From NCBI RefSeq assembly GCF_004362855.1, contig NZ_SNXW01000006.1:124001-188000 (forward strand): a stretch of DNA of 64,000 nucleotides, read 5' to 3'. Made by a program: the position numbers and the translations under genes. The stretch is from Aquabacterium commune (lineage in GTDB: Bacteria > Pseudomonadota > Gammaproteobacteria > Burkholderiales > Burkholderiaceae_C). Positions 53,076 through 61,980 of this stretch are shown piece after piece (position 1 is the stretch's first letter; each line of letters starts with the position of its first letter). The notes beneath the pieces were generated by a model. The model searched no databases. It saw only the letters and a list, made by a program, of their open reading frames with translations, and was not told where the DNA came from.

Positions 53076-53591
53076 TCAGCCGGGCAGGCAGCGCACGGCA
53101 TCGCCCACACGCAGCACGCCCCCGCGCAGCACGCGGGCCGTCATGCCGCCGTGGCCGCGCATGGCGTGGTAGCCGCCGGGGCCCAGCACGGCCTCCATGC
53201 GCGAACACGGGTCGCAGGGGCCGGTGAGTTCCAGTTGCACCTCGGTGCCAATGCACAGCAGCAAGGGCGTGTCTTTGAACAAGGCTTTGCAGGCCACGAG
53301 GTTGAGGCCAGAGACCAGCAGGTTGCGGCGCAAGGCGGCGGCGTCCACGCTGTCACGGTGCGTGAGCGCGGCGATCACACCGAGGTGCTCGGCCTGCATC
53401 AGCGTGACCTGCCTTTTGCTGCCGCCCGGCCGGCTGGGCGCGCGTGCGGCCGTGCGGTCGCCTTGCAGGCCTTGGTCCACCAGCGCGATGGCCGAGTCCA
53501 CCGACTGAACGGCTTGCAGCCTGGCGGGACGCAGGTGGATGGCGTCAAGCCGGCCGATGTGGGGCGCGTGGCGCGACAACTCGCGCATCGT
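53076..53591 (-). CDS. MOSC domain-containing protein
   Basis: 171 residues from ATG 53591; the frame runs on to ATG 53645, 53666 and further, and the added part (MPETPTPMPETHP...) is low complexity, so the start is not certain. The MOSC domain shows RRNLLVSGLNL, CIGTEVQLELTGPCDPCSRME, cited as LTGPCDPCSRME with the conserved Cys, and GHGGMTARVLRGG. MOSC proteins bind molybdenum cofactor or carry sulfur, as in YiiM and MARC-like N-hydroxylamine reductases. Divergent from DUF1415; no molybdoenzyme gene is adjacent. Confidence 0.85.
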   Translation of the reverse strand, partial: TMRELSRHAPHIGRLDAIHLRPARLQAVQSVDSAIALVDQGLQGDRTAARAPSRPGGSKRQVTLMQAEHLGVIAALTHRDSVDAAALRRNLLVSGLNLVACKALFKDTPLLLCIGTEVQLELTGPCDPCSRMEAVLGPGGYHAMRGHGGMTARVLRGGVLRVGDAVRCLPG

Positions 53592-53709
53592 GGGGTGGGC
53601 TGGCAGGGCGGAGGCCGAGGGGAAAAGCGGGTGTGTTTCCGGCATGGGCGTGGGTGTCTCGGGCATGGACAGGTGTGGCAGCGGGTGTGTTCCCAGCGAC
53701 AATGCGGGC

Positions 53710-54255
53710 ATGAATCTCGACCCAGACGCCATCATCGCCGATACCCGCCGCTGGATGGAGCGCGCCGTGATCGGCCTCAACCTCTGTCCGTTCGCCAAGG
53801 CCGTGCACGTCAAGGAGCAGATCCGCTGGACGGTGTCCGAGGCGACCACGCCGGAGGCCCTGCTGGACGACCTCGTGGCGGAGCTGCAGTTCCTCGCCGA
53901 GGCCGACCCCGAGGCGGTGGACACCACCTTGCTGATCCACCCCGAAGCCCTGCAGGACTTCCTGGATTTCAACGACTTCCTGGACCTGGCCGACGCGGCG
54001 CTGGAGGCCCTGGAGCTCGATGGCGTCTTGCAGGTGGCCAGCTTCCACCCCGATTACCAGTTCGCGGATGCCACGGCCGACGACATCGGCAACTTCACCA
54101 ACCGCTCGCCTTACCCCACGCTGCACATCATCCGCGAGGACAGCCTGGACAAGGCGGTGGCGGCCTTCCCCGAGGCCGAATCCATCTACGAGACCAACAT
54201 CGAGACGCTGAACAAGCTGGGCCACGAGGGCTGGCGCAAGCTCTGGGTGGGTTGA
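53710..54255 (+). CDS. DUF1415 domain-containing protein
   Basis: 181 residues from ATG 53710. A single conserved domain opening MNLDPDAIIADTRRWMERAVIGLNLCPFAK, quoted in part (RRWMERAVIGLNLCPFAK), which is the DUF1415 signature with its conserved NLCPFA cysteine, followed by HPEALQDFLDFNDFLDLAD and SPYPTLHIIREDSLD. Acidic overall, soluble, function unknown. Single gene: divergent from the MOSC gene and convergent with the ABC transporter permease. Confidence 0.9.
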   Translation: MNLDPDAIIADTRRWMERAVIGLNLCPFAKAVHVKEQIRWTVSEATTPEALLDDLVAELQFLAEADPEAVDTTLLIHPEALQDFLDFNDFLDLADAALEALELDGVLQVASFHPDYQFADATADDIGNFTNRSPYPTLHIIREDSLDKAVAAFPEAESIYETNIETLNKLGHEGWRKLWVG

Positions 54256-54275
54256 GCCTGGCGTTCAGCCCAGCA

Positions 54276-55115
54276 TCAGCCCAGCACCTCGCTGTCGTGC
54301 CAGCCGGCCAGCACCCGGCGTGACAGGGCCGAGAGCAGGGCGAACTGCGCCACCCCTGTCAGCGTGACCAGGGTGAGCGCGGCGAACATGCGTGGGATGT
54401 CGAGCTGGTAGCCCGATTGCAGGATCTGGTAGGCCAGGCCGGTGGCCGTGCCGCCTGTGCCGGCGACGAACTCCGCCACCACCGCGCCAATGAGCGCCAG
54501 CCCGCCGGAAATGCGCCAGCCCGTGAGCACATAGGGCAGGGCCGAGGGCAGCCGCAGCCGCCACAGCATCTGCCAGCGGCTGGCGCCTTGCAACGCGAAA
54601 TACGCCGCCAGGCCGGGCGAGACACTGCGCAGCCCTTGCGTGGTGTTGGCGATGATGGGGAACAGGGCCACCAGCGTGGCGCACAGCACCAGCGACCAGG
54701 TCGGGTCTTTCACCCAGATGATGATGAGCGGGGCGATGGCCACGATGGGCGTGACCTGCAGCAAAACGGCGTAGGGGAAGAAGGCCGCCTCGATCCAGCG
54801 GCTTTGCACGAAGGCGAAGGCCACGGCCATGCCCAGCAGCGCCGCACAGACAAAGGCCCACAGCGTGATCTTCACGGTCACCCACCAGGCGGCGCTCAGC
54901 AGGCCCCAGTCGCTGGTCAGGGTCTGGGCGATGCGCCAGGGCGAGGGCAGCAGGTAGGGCGGGATGTCGGCCACCGTGACCCAGGTTTGCCAGCCGCCCA
55001 GCAGCAGCGCGGCCACGCACAGGGGCAGCAGCCAGGGCAGGCGGATCAGCCTGGCGCCCAGGGTGCTGGCATGGGCTGAGCGGGATGCATGGGCGGTGAT
55101 GGCGTCGTGGGGCAT
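54276..55115 (-). CDS. ABC transporter permease (SsuC/TauC/ThiX type)
   Basis: 279 residues with six membrane helices and the BPD_transp_1 EAA-type loop (ALQGASRWQMLWRLRLPSALPYVLTG, quoted as ALQGASRWQMLW and LPSALPYVLTGWRIS). It forms the channel of an importer with the ATPase encoded 19 bases upstream and the binding protein before that. The subfamily contains sulfonate, taurine, nitrate and thiamine-precursor uptake systems. Confidence 0.94.
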   Translation of the reverse strand: MPHDAITAHASRSAHASTLGARLIRLPWLLPLCVAALLLGGWQTWVTVADIPPYLLPSPWRIAQTLTSDWGLLSAAWWVTVKITLWAFVCAALLGMAVAFAFVQSRWIEAAFFPYAVLLQVTPIVAIAPLIIIWVKDPTWSLVLCATLVALFPIIANTTQGLRSVSPGLAAYFALQGASRWQMLWRLRLPSALPYVLTGWRISGGLALIGAVVAEFVAGTGGTATGLAYQILQSGYQLDIPRMFAALTLVTLTGVAQFALLSALSRRVLAGWHDSEVLG

Positions 55116-55134
55116 GGGGCGGGCTCAGTGCTGC

Positions 55135-55920
55135 TCAAGACGGCTGTGGCGATGCCAGGGGCGCGGTGCCATCGCCGGTGCCGGCCAAGGCGTCTTCCAG
55201 GCGCCGCACCACGTCGTTGAAGCCAGGGCTGGTGCGGTGGTGGGCTTCGCGCGGCCAGGGCGTGCTCAGGGCGATGTCATCGACGATGCGACCGGGGCGC
55301 GGCGCCATGACGACCACGCGCGACGACAGGTAGGCCGCCTCGCTCAGGCTGTGCGTGACGAAGACCACGGTGAGGCCTTGTGCTCGCCAAAGCGCCAGCA
55401 GGTCGGCATCGAGGCGGTGACGGGTGATTTCGTCGAGCGCGCCGAAGGGCTCGTCCATCAACAGCAGGCGAGGGCGGGTGACCAAGCCCCGCGCGATCGA
55501 CACCCGCATCTGCATGCCGCCGGACAGCTCGCGCGGACGTTGCGCACCGAAGCCGTCCAGCCCGACTTGCGCGAGGGCCTGTGCCACGCGGGCCTCGGCC
55601 TCGGGGCGCGGCACGCCGGCGAGGTCCAGCGGCAGGCGCACGTTGGCGGCCACCGTGGCCCAGGGCATCAGGGTGGGCTCCTGGAACACGAAGGACAGGT
55701 GCTGGCGGGCCGCGGCAGACGCCGGTGGCTGGCCTTGCACGCGCACCTCGCCCGAGCTGGGTTGGAGCAGCCCGGCCAGCATGCGCAGCAAGGTGCTTTT
55801 GCCGCAGCCGGAGGGCCCCAGCAGCGAGACGAACTCGCCCTCGCGGATGCGCAGGTCGATGGGCAGGAGGGCGCGCAGGCCGTTGGGATAGACCTGCCCG
55901 GCGGCGTCGAGTTCGATCAG
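55135..55920 (-). CDS. ABC transporter ATP-binding protein, apparent CTG start
   Basis: 261 residues when read from CTG at 55920-55918. No ATG, GTG or TTG exists in this frame before the Walker A motif; the first is a TTG at 55791, residue 44, inside it (GPSGCGKST, residues 35-43). Homologues begin MIELD, which aligns exactly with CTG-I-E-L-D. The CTG overlaps the TGA stop of the binding protein gene (CTGA), and AAGGTGAT, 7 bases of the anti-Shine-Dalgarno match, lies upstream. Other motifs: Q-loop LSFVFQEPTLMPWA, signature LSGGMQMR, Walker B LLLMDEPFGALD, H-loop VTHSLSEA. It powers the importer formed with its neighbours. Confidence 0.88.
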   Translation of the reverse strand: MIELDAAGQVYPNGLRALLPIDLRIREGEFVSLLGPSGCGKSTLLRMLAGLLQPSSGEVRVQGQPPASAAARQHLSFVFQEPTLMPWATVAANVRLPLDLAGVPRPEAEARVAQALAQVGLDGFGAQRPRELSGGMQMRVSIARGLVTRPRLLLMDEPFGALDEITRHRLDADLLALWRAQGLTVVFVTHSLSEAAYLSSRVVVMAPRPGRIVDDIALSTPWPREAHHRTSPGFNDVVRRLEDALAGTGDGTAPLASPQPS

Positions 55921-56939
55921 GGCATCACCTTCAGGTCTTGCACGAAGCGGGTGGTGTAGGTCTTCTTCAGGTTGACCTTGGCAGGATCGAGCAGCTTGTG
56001 CTGGACCATCACGTCGTAGGTTTTCTGCATGCGCGCATCGGTGATGGTGCCGATGCCCAGCCTGGCCGCATCGCCGCCCATCACCACGCCTTCGGATTTG
56101 AGCTTGGCAATGGCCTGGGCAATGACGTCATCCCGCATGTTGGGGTTGTCCTTCTTGATCAAGGCATTGGCGGGGGATGGGTCGCCCTGCAGGTAGCTTT
56201 TCCAACCCTGCATGGAGGCTTGGATGAAAGCGCTGACTTGCTGGGGCTTGCGCTGCAGCGTGTCGGCCATGCAGACCACGGCGTTGGCGTACGGTGGCCA
56301 GCCCAGGTCGGCCAGCAGGAAGACCGTGGGCTTGAAGCCAGCCGATTTCTCGATGCTGTAGGGCTCAGAGGCCAGGTAGCCCTGCTGTGCCAGCGACTTG
56401 TCGGCCAGGAAGGGCTGGAGGTTGAAGGTGTAGGGGCGCAGTTGCGCATCGGTGAAGCCGTAGCGCGATTTCAGCCAGGGCCAGTAGGTGACCTGGCCGA
56501 CCTGGCCCACGAGGATGGTGTGGCTCTTGAGGTCTTCGATGCGCTTCACCTGCGGGTGGGCGATGAGGACGGCGGGGTCCTTCTGGAAAGCCGCGGCCAC
56601 GCTGACCGCCTGGATGCCTTGCTCCCAGGCCTTGAGTGTCTGGTTGTCGAAGCCCATGATGCAATCGGCCTGGCCGGCCACCAGCAACTGCATCAGGTTG
56701 ACCTGCGGGCCGCCCATTTTGAGGGTGACGTCCAGCCCAGCCTTGGCGTACAGGCCGGTGGCCTGCGCCTGGTAGTAGCCGCCGTGCTCGGCCTGGGCGT
56801 ACCAGTCGGTCAGGAAGGTGAACTTCTCGGCGGCATGGGCGGTGGCGGCGGGCCACAGTGTGTGCACCAGCATGGACGCGAGCAGCACCCAGGGCCGCAT
56901 TGTCACGGATGGGGTCGGTGAACGTGGGGCGAGGCGCAT
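55917..56939 (-). CDS. ABC transporter substrate-binding protein (NMT1/THI5-like)
   Basis: 340 residues (ATG 56939; ATG 56900 is also possible). A signal peptide ends near ATAHA-AE. The mature start TFLTDWYAQAEHGGYYQA, cited as DWYAQAEHGGYYQA, resembles the THI5/NMT1 motif DW-x-N-x2-H-x-G. Further features: MGFDNQTLKAWEQG, a lobe of alternating beta strands with LVGQVGQVTYWPWL, and the C-terminal RFVQDLKVMP. Members bind thiamine pyrimidine precursors, nitrate or sulfonates; this one cannot be assigned. It is first of the minus-strand operon, with ATPase and permease behind it. Confidence 0.9.
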   Translation of the reverse strand: MRLAPRSPTPSVTMRPWVLLASMLVHTLWPAATAHAAEKFTFLTDWYAQAEHGGYYQAQATGLYAKAGLDVTLKMGGPQVNLMQLLVAGQADCIMGFDNQTLKAWEQGIQAVSVAAAFQKDPAVLIAHPQVKRIEDLKSHTILVGQVGQVTYWPWLKSRYGFTDAQLRPYTFNLQPFLADKSLAQQGYLASEPYSIEKSAGFKPTVFLLADLGWPPYANAVVCMADTLQRKPQQVSAFIQASMQGWKSYLQGDPSPANALIKKDNPNMRDDVIAQAIAKLKSEGVVMGGDAARLGIGTITDARMQKTYDVMVQHKLLDPAKVNLKKTYTTRFVQDLKVMP

Positions 56940-57142
56940 GCAGGGCTCCGGGGTGGGTGCGGCGTTGGGGTGTGTGAAGGTCGGGTGTGTGACGGTGGGG
57001 TGGATGTGCGTCTGCCATCCCGCATCTGAGCGCCATTCTCACCCGATGCCGGCCCAGGGGCGCACCCTACAATCGCGGGTCGTGTGGTGGTGGCGCGGCG
57101 TGTTGCCGATGTGCATCGTGCACGAAGCCGTGGCGTGGTGCC

Positions 57143-58063
57143 ATGGCATTGCTGGAAGGCCCTGTGTCAGATCGCATTACTCCTGATGTCGCCGCGGTCG
57201 TGCCGCTGTCCGAGCGCCTGTTCGTGGGCTTGCAACACGTCTTGCCCAAGCGGGCTTTGACCGAGCTGGCCGGGTGGGGTGCGTCCGCCCGAGGCGGTGC
57301 ATTGACCACCGCGTTCATCCGCTGGTTCATCGGACGCTACGGCGTCAACATGGCCGAGGCGGCGCAAGCCGACCCCGCTGCCTATGCCAGCTTCAACGAA
57401 TTTTTCACGCGGCCTCTGAAGGCCGGTGCGCGTCCGCTGGCGCAGGCCGATTGGGTGTCGCCCGTCGATGGGGCCATCAGCCAGTTTGGCCGCATCGAGC
57501 GCGATCAGGTCTTTCAGGCCAAGGGGCACAGCTATTCCACCACCGCGCTGGTCGGTGGTGACCGCGACCTGGCCGCGCAGTTCGAGAACGGCCACTTCGC
57601 CACGCTCTACCTCAGCCCGAAGGACTACCACCGCATCCACATGCCTTGCGATGGGCGTTTGCTGCGCATGGTGCATGTGCCGGGCGAGTTGTTCTCGGTG
57701 AACCCGGCCACGGCCCGCGGCGTGCCCGGCCTGTTCGCGCGCAACGAACGTGTGGTCTGCCTGTTCGAAACACCGCATGGCCCGATGATCCTGACCCTGG
57801 TGGGTGCCACCATCGTGGGCAGCATGGCCACCGTGTGGCACGGCCAGGTCAACCCGCCGCGCCCCGGCGAGGTGCGCGAGTGGCGCTACGACGGCCAGGA
57901 CATCACCTTGCGCCAAGGCGAGGAAATGGGCCGGTTTTTGCTTGGTTCTACGGTCGTCATGCTGTGGCCTGCCGGGCCCATGATCTGGCCTGCAGCGTGG
58001 TGTGCTGGTCGAGGCATCCGCATGGGCGAGGTCATGGCCGTTCGCAATGCCGACGGCGTCTGA
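57143..58063 (+). CDS. psd: Phosphatidylserine decarboxylase, long (classical) form
   Basis: 306 residues from ATG 57143; a GTG at 57164 with GGAAGG 4 bases upstream is an alternative, 7 residues shorter. Proenzyme with D109 (SPVDG), H166 (DYHRIHMP) and the self-cleavage site LGST (G268-S269), which yields the pyruvoyl subunit. It is the E. coli-type enzyme, whereas the gene at 23958 is the short class, so this genome encodes two unrelated-length proteins for the same step from phosphatidylserine to phosphatidylethanolamine. No partner gene is adjacent; the heme c protein follows 47 bases later. Confidence 0.95.
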   Translation: MALLEGPVSDRITPDVAAVVPLSERLFVGLQHVLPKRALTELAGWGASARGGALTTAFIRWFIGRYGVNMAEAAQADPAAYASFNEFFTRPLKAGARPLAQADWVSPVDGAISQFGRIERDQVFQAKGHSYSTTALVGGDRDLAAQFENGHFATLYLSPKDYHRIHMPCDGRLLRMVHVPGELFSVNPATARGVPGLFARNERVVCLFETPHGPMILTLVGATIVGSMATVWHGQVNPPRPGEVREWRYDGQDITLRQGEEMGRFLLGSTVVMLWPAGPMIWPAAWCAGRGIRMGEVMAVRNADGV

Positions 58064-58110
58064 CCCAGACGCAACCGATTCCAACTGCAAGGCCTTCGGG
58101 CCGATCCATC

Positions 58111-59025
58111 ATGGCTGATCAAGAGAAAAATGGGGGACGCGCCGTCCTCATGGGAGCGCTTGTCGCGCTGTTGGTGGGCGCGCTCGGCACGGCCGCGTGG
58201 CTGACCGGCGATGCGCTGCTGCTGTCGCGCTCGGTGAACGAAGGCCGCATCGTGGCCGACATGGCCGAAACGGTGGGGCGTTGGGCCTCGCAGTACGGCG
58301 GCGTGCACGCCCGCACGCAGGGCGCATCGGCGGGCTTGCCGGGCAGCTTCCTGACGCGCTCGGTGTATGCCGGCACGGACGAGGATGCCGGGTTCTTGCA
58401 GGGTTCGCGCAGCGAGCGCCGCCATGACGAGCGCGGTGCCATGGAGCGCGTCGAGGCCTACCACTGGAAGAACCCCGCCTTGATCCAGCGCGAGGTGGCC
58501 GACACGCTGCTGGCCTCTGGCAGCCGTGCGCAGTACCGCCTGACGGCGCGCACGGTGCTCAACCGCAACAACGCGCCCAATGCGTTCGAGATCGAAGCGC
58601 TGGACGCCCTGCAATCGGCTTTCCAGCGCACGGGTGGCGCCAGTGTGCAGCCCACGCCTTCCGCTGCGGCCTTGCCCCTGGCCCAGCCCAAGGCCGGCCA
58701 GGAGTACTGGAAAGTTGAGGGCGGCCACTTGCTGTACGCCCGCGCCGTCGTGGCGCAGTCGTCTTGCCTGCGTTGCCACGACACGCCCGAGAAGGCGCCT
58801 GAGTTCCTGCGGGTGAACCAACAGTTCAATGGTGGCGGCGGTTTTGGCTACAAGGCGGGGCAGCCCGTGGGCCTGATCAGCGTGAAGCTGCCCGTGGCCA
58901 CGAGCGCCAACCTCTTGCGCGACAGCGTGCCGGTGGCCGCCTGGGGCGCACTGGCCGTCGCCCTGGTGGCGGGCCTGGGTGTTATCTATCTGGGTGTGGG
59001 CGGCAGGTCCCGGGCGCAGGGTTGA
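58111..59025 (+). CDS. Membrane-anchored heme c protein (DUF3365/Tll0287-like)
   Basis: 304 residues from ATG 58111. An N-terminal hydrophobic helix (10-36) anchors the protein, a PAS-like periplasmic domain follows (WASQYGGVHART), with a single heme c motif C219-L-R-C222-H223 in SSCLRCHDTPEKAP, and a second membrane helix near residue 280-298. This matches the DUF3365/Tll0287 group, whose members hold one heme c in a PAS-like fold and may sense redox or gas. There is no fused signalling domain, so the partner is unknown. Its last 40 bases overlap the end of the convergent rluA gene. Confidence 0.85.
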   Translation: MADQEKNGGRAVLMGALVALLVGALGTAAWLTGDALLLSRSVNEGRIVADMAETVGRWASQYGGVHARTQGASAGLPGSFLTRSVYAGTDEDAGFLQGSRSERRHDERGAMERVEAYHWKNPALIQREVADTLLASGSRAQYRLTARTVLNRNNAPNAFEIEALDALQSAFQRTGGASVQPTPSAAALPLAQPKAGQEYWKVEGGHLLYARAVVAQSSCLRCHDTPEKAPEFLRVNQQFNGGGGFGYKAGQPVGLISVKLPVATSANLLRDSVPVAAWGALAVALVAGLGVIYLGVGGRSRAQG

Positions 59026-59975
59026 GGGCAAGTTGGGGGCCCCTCGGGCAGCTGCAGTCTGCGCAGGCTCTCGAAGGCGCGGGCCTCGCCGGTGATGGGG
59101 TCCGTGAAGCGCAGTGATTTGGCCAGCAGCTGCAGCGGTCGGCTGAAGTCGGGCGCTTGCCCGGGCGGCAAGGCCGGCTGCAGTTCCGGGTAGATCTGAT
59201 CGCCCAGGATGGGCAGGCCGAGCGCGTTCATGTGCGCCCGCAGCTGGTGCTTCTGGCCGGTGCGGGGTGTGAGGCGGTAGTGGGCCAGACGCGGCCCAGC
59301 GCGCATGTCAGACACCGCCATCACCTCGATCAAGGTGTCCGCATTGGGCGCACCGCCCACCTCGTGCATGGCCATGAAGTGCAGGCTTTCCGCCAGCCGG
59401 CTGATGCGGCGTTGTGGCCATGCCAGCCCTTCTCGCCACGGCGCAATGGCCTCGTAGGTTTTGTGCACCCGCAGATCGCGCAGCAGGCCCTGGTAGGCGT
59501 TGCGCGTGTGCGGCTGCACCGTGAAGACGACCAGCCCCGCGGTTTCGCGGTCGATGCGGTGCATGGGCACCAGAGTGTCGATGCCCGTGCGCTTCTTCAG
59601 CCGCACCAGCAGCGTCTCGTGCAGGTAGCGGCCTTTGGGCGTCACTGGCAGGAAGTGGGGCTTGTCGGCCACCACGAGGAACGCGTCTTGGAAGACGATG
59701 GTTTCCTCGAAGGGGATGCGGTGCTCGAACGGCAGGCTGCGCCAGTAATGCAACCGCGTCTGCGCGCGGTGAGGCGCCCCCGGTGGCACGGCCTGGCCTT
59801 GCGCGTCCAGCACCTCGCCGCGCGCCATGCGCTGCGCCCAGTCCTCGCGCGCCACGGCCGGGATGCGCTCGCACAGGAAGTCCAGCACCGTGGCCCAAGG
59901 CCCTGGGGGCGTGGCCACCGTGCTGGCACTGACGCCATCGCGGGTGGGCAGCAGGATGCGGGTGGGGCGGGACAT
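58986..59975 (-). CDS. RluA-family 23S rRNA/tRNA pseudouridine synthase
   Basis: 329 residues. Residues 80-290 form the pseudouridine synthase domain, with catalytic D142 in MHRIDRETAGLVVF, KPHFLPVTP before it and GQKHQLRAHMNALGLPILGD, cited as QLRAHMNALGLPILGD, after it. There is no S4 domain; an N-terminal region of about 75 residues is Pro/Arg-rich. The C-terminus is a Pro/Cys-rich tail. The exact RNA site is not predictable from this alone. Convergent 40-base overlap with the heme c gene. Confidence 0.92.
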   Translation of the reverse strand: MSRPTRILLPTRDGVSASTVATPPGPWATVLDFLCERIPAVAREDWAQRMARGEVLDAQGQAVPPGAPHRAQTRLHYWRSLPFEHRIPFEETIVFQDAFLVVADKPHFLPVTPKGRYLHETLLVRLKKRTGIDTLVPMHRIDRETAGLVVFTVQPHTRNAYQGLLRDLRVHKTYEAIAPWREGLAWPQRRISRLAESLHFMAMHEVGGAPNADTLIEVMAVSDMRAGPRLAHYRLTPRTGQKHQLRAHMNALGLPILGDQIYPELQPALPPGQAPDFSRPLQLLAKSLRFTDPITGEARAFESLRRLQLPEGPPTCPQPCARDLPPTPR

Positions 59976-60064
59976 CGTGGCGGCTGGGCAGAAAAAAGGA
60001 CACCCGAGGGTGTCCTTTGTGGCTGTCTTCGTGCGGGACGGATCCGCAGGTCAACCGTGCGCGA

Positions 60065-60619
60065 TCAGACGCGCTTCTTGTACTCGTGCGTGCGGGTGTC
60101 GATTTCGATCTTGTCGCCGCTTTCCACGAAGGAAGGCACGGGGATCTCGAAACCGGTGCCGACCACGCGGGCAGGCTTCATGACCTTGCCGGAGGTGTCG
60201 CCCTTGACGGCGGGTTCGGTCTCGATTTCGCGCACGATGGTGGTGGGCAGTTCGACCGAGATGGCCTTGCCGTCGTAGAACACGACTTCGGCTTCCATGC
60301 CGTCTTGCAGGTAGTTGATCGCGTCGCCCATGTTCTCGGCTTCGATCTCGAACTGGTTGTACTCGGCGTCCATGAAGGCGTACATCGGGTCGGCGAAGTA
60401 GGAGTAGGTGCACTCCTTCTTGTCGAGGATGATCTGGTCCATCTTGTCGTCGGCCTTGAAGACGGTTTCTTGACCGAAGCCACTCAGCAGGCTCTTCATC
60501 TTGATGCGGACCGTGGCGGCGCCGCGGCCACCGCGGCTGTATTCGGTCTTCAGGACGACCATCGGGTCCTTGCCCTGCATGATCACGTTGCCAGCGCGGA
60601 TTTCTTGTGCGGTTTTCAT
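60065..60619 (-). CDS. efp: Translation elongation factor P, arginine-32 type
   Basis: 184 residues from ATG 60619. Three beta-barrel domains. The tip loop reads [16 protein letters not shown]32 takes the place of the lysine modified in E. coli (K34). Arginine here marks the EarP-dependent class, and earP is the next gene upstream on the same strand, 108 bases away. EF-P rescues ribosomes stalled at runs of proline. Conserved DYNQFEIE-type positions ([15 protein letters not shown], shown as [13 protein letters not shown]) and the C-terminal [20 protein letters not shown], cited as [17 protein letters not shown], complete the family. Confidence 0.98.
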   Translation of the reverse strand: MKTAQEIRAGNVIMQGKDPMVVLKTEYSRGGRGAATVRIKMKSLLSGFGQETVFKADDKMDQIILDKKECTYSYFADPMYAFMDAEYNQFEIEAENMGDAINYLQDGMEAEVVFYDGKAISVELPTTIVREIETEPAVKGDTSGKVMKPARVVGTGFEIPVPSFVESGDKIEIDTRTHEYKKRV

Positions 60620-60727
60620 GGTGGATTCCCGATGGAGTGTGTCTGAATCGGTCAGATGCAAAAAAGGGGGCGTCTCGGGCAGCCGTGGTCAACAACGAAC
60701 AAGCTGCGCGAAGCAAAGCCTTGGATT

Positions 60728-61921
60728 TTACCCTGAGCCGGCGACGAAATGCGTCAATTGCGTGACCAGATCGGTTTGCGCCAGCAGCGCCGCCCGCGCA
60801 TCCTGGCTGGCCTGGGCCCAGGCGCCATCGGCGACGCGCCAATCCGGCAAGTGCAGTCCGGCGCCCGTGGCATGGCGGGCAGGCTGGATCTGGTTGAAGT
60901 GCCGCCAGCTGCGCTGCACCTCGTCGCGCAGTGCGGGCGGCCAGCCGTGCATCCAGCGCGCCATGAAGGCGTCCAGCTTGTCGGCGTGCACACCGTCGTC
61001 CTGCGGGTAGATGTGCCAGACGTGCGGGTGGCCCGCCCACAGGGCGCGCACGGCGGAATCCTCGCCCCGCACGATGTTGAGGTGGCAGGCCCACAGCAGG
61101 AGGTCGAACTCGGTTTGTGCCAGCGCCGGCAAGGGGTGCAGGGCCAGGGCTTGTGGCGCCGTGTGGCGGCCTTGCGCGGCCCAGGCTTGCGCCAGCGAGG
61201 TCGCATGGCCGGGCGTCAGCAGCACACGGGTGATGCCTGCGGGGGAGGGGGGGAATGCGGCCGGGCCTGTGTCTGCTGGGGCATCGCAGGCGGCTTGAAG
61301 GGCCTGGGCCTGCAGCGCGTCCAGCCAGTCGCCCAGCGGCGCGCCGGCGTAGCAAAACACCGACACCAGCCGGTCGGCCTCCGAGGCGGGCACGCCCAGG
61401 TCCTGCAGCCAGGGCAGGCGCTGGTGCGCCATGAAATCGGCCTGGCGGGCCATCAGGCCGGGCTCGCGCAGCAGGCCGCCCGTGGCGGAGGTGAAGCCGG
61501 GGTAGAAAAACCGCTTGCGCAGCCCGGCCGCAGGGCCGCTGAACACGGGTGAGGCCAGGCCGTGGCTGCGCGCCACGTAATCTTCGGCGCTGAGGTATTC
61601 GAGGTTGACCCAGGCCGGCGGGTGAGGGCGCTGCATGCGGGCCAGGAAGGCGTCGGGCGGGTTGCAGCCAAAGGCTTCGATGACGACGTCGCCTGGTGTC
61701 AGTGCCTCGGCGTTTGCCGGGCATTCGGCCTCGGCCCAGGGCCGCACTTCGACGCCCTGTACGCCGGGCGCGCCCTGCGGCGCCATCCAGGCCAGCGCCG
61801 AGGCGTCGTCCACCCAGAGCCGGGCGGTGTGTCCGCGCGCGCCCAAGTCTGCACACAGGCGCCAGCACACGCCGATGTCGCCAAAGTTGTCGATGACCCG
61901 ACAGAACACATCCCACAGCAT
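60728..61921 (-). CDS. earP: EF-P arginine rhamnosyltransferase EarP
   Basis: 397 residues. GT-B fold enzyme of the DUF2331 family that transfers rhamnose from dTDP-rhamnose to Arg32 of EF-P. Key residues are visible: D11 and D15 in [11 protein letters not shown], and E287 in [14 protein letters not shown]; the nucleotide-sugar site segment [18 protein letters not shown] is present. The function is needed for EF-P activity in this class. Transcribed ahead of efp. It is divergent from uvrC with 59 bases between. Confidence 0.97.
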   Translation of the reverse strand: MLWDVFCRVIDNFGDIGVCWRLCADLGARGHTARLWVDDASALAWMAPQGAPGVQGVEVRPWAEAECPANAEALTPGDVVIEAFGCNPPDAFLARMQRPHPPAWVNLEYLSAEDYVARSHGLASPVFSGPAAGLRKRFFYPGFTSATGGLLREPGLMARQADFMAHQRLPWLQDLGVPASEADRLVSVFCYAGAPLGDWLDALQAQALQAACDAPADTGPAAFPPSPAGITRVLLTPGHATSLAQAWAAQGRHTAPQALALHPLPALAQTEFDLLLWACHLNIVRGEDSAVRALWAGHPHVWHIYPQDDGVHADKLDAFMARWMHGWPPALRDEVQRSWRHFNQIQPARHATGAGLHLPDWRVADGAWAQASQDARAALLAQTDLVTQLTHFVAGSG

Positions 61922-61980
61922 GCGCCGGATTATGGCAAGCCCCGCCGCGGCACTTCGCGCGCCTGTCGGACAATCGCGCC

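Noticed and set aside
55135-55791. The ABC ATPase starting at TTG 55791
   Set aside because: This would remove the Walker A motif, which is plainly encoded in frame upstream; a CTG start at 55920 is the better reading.
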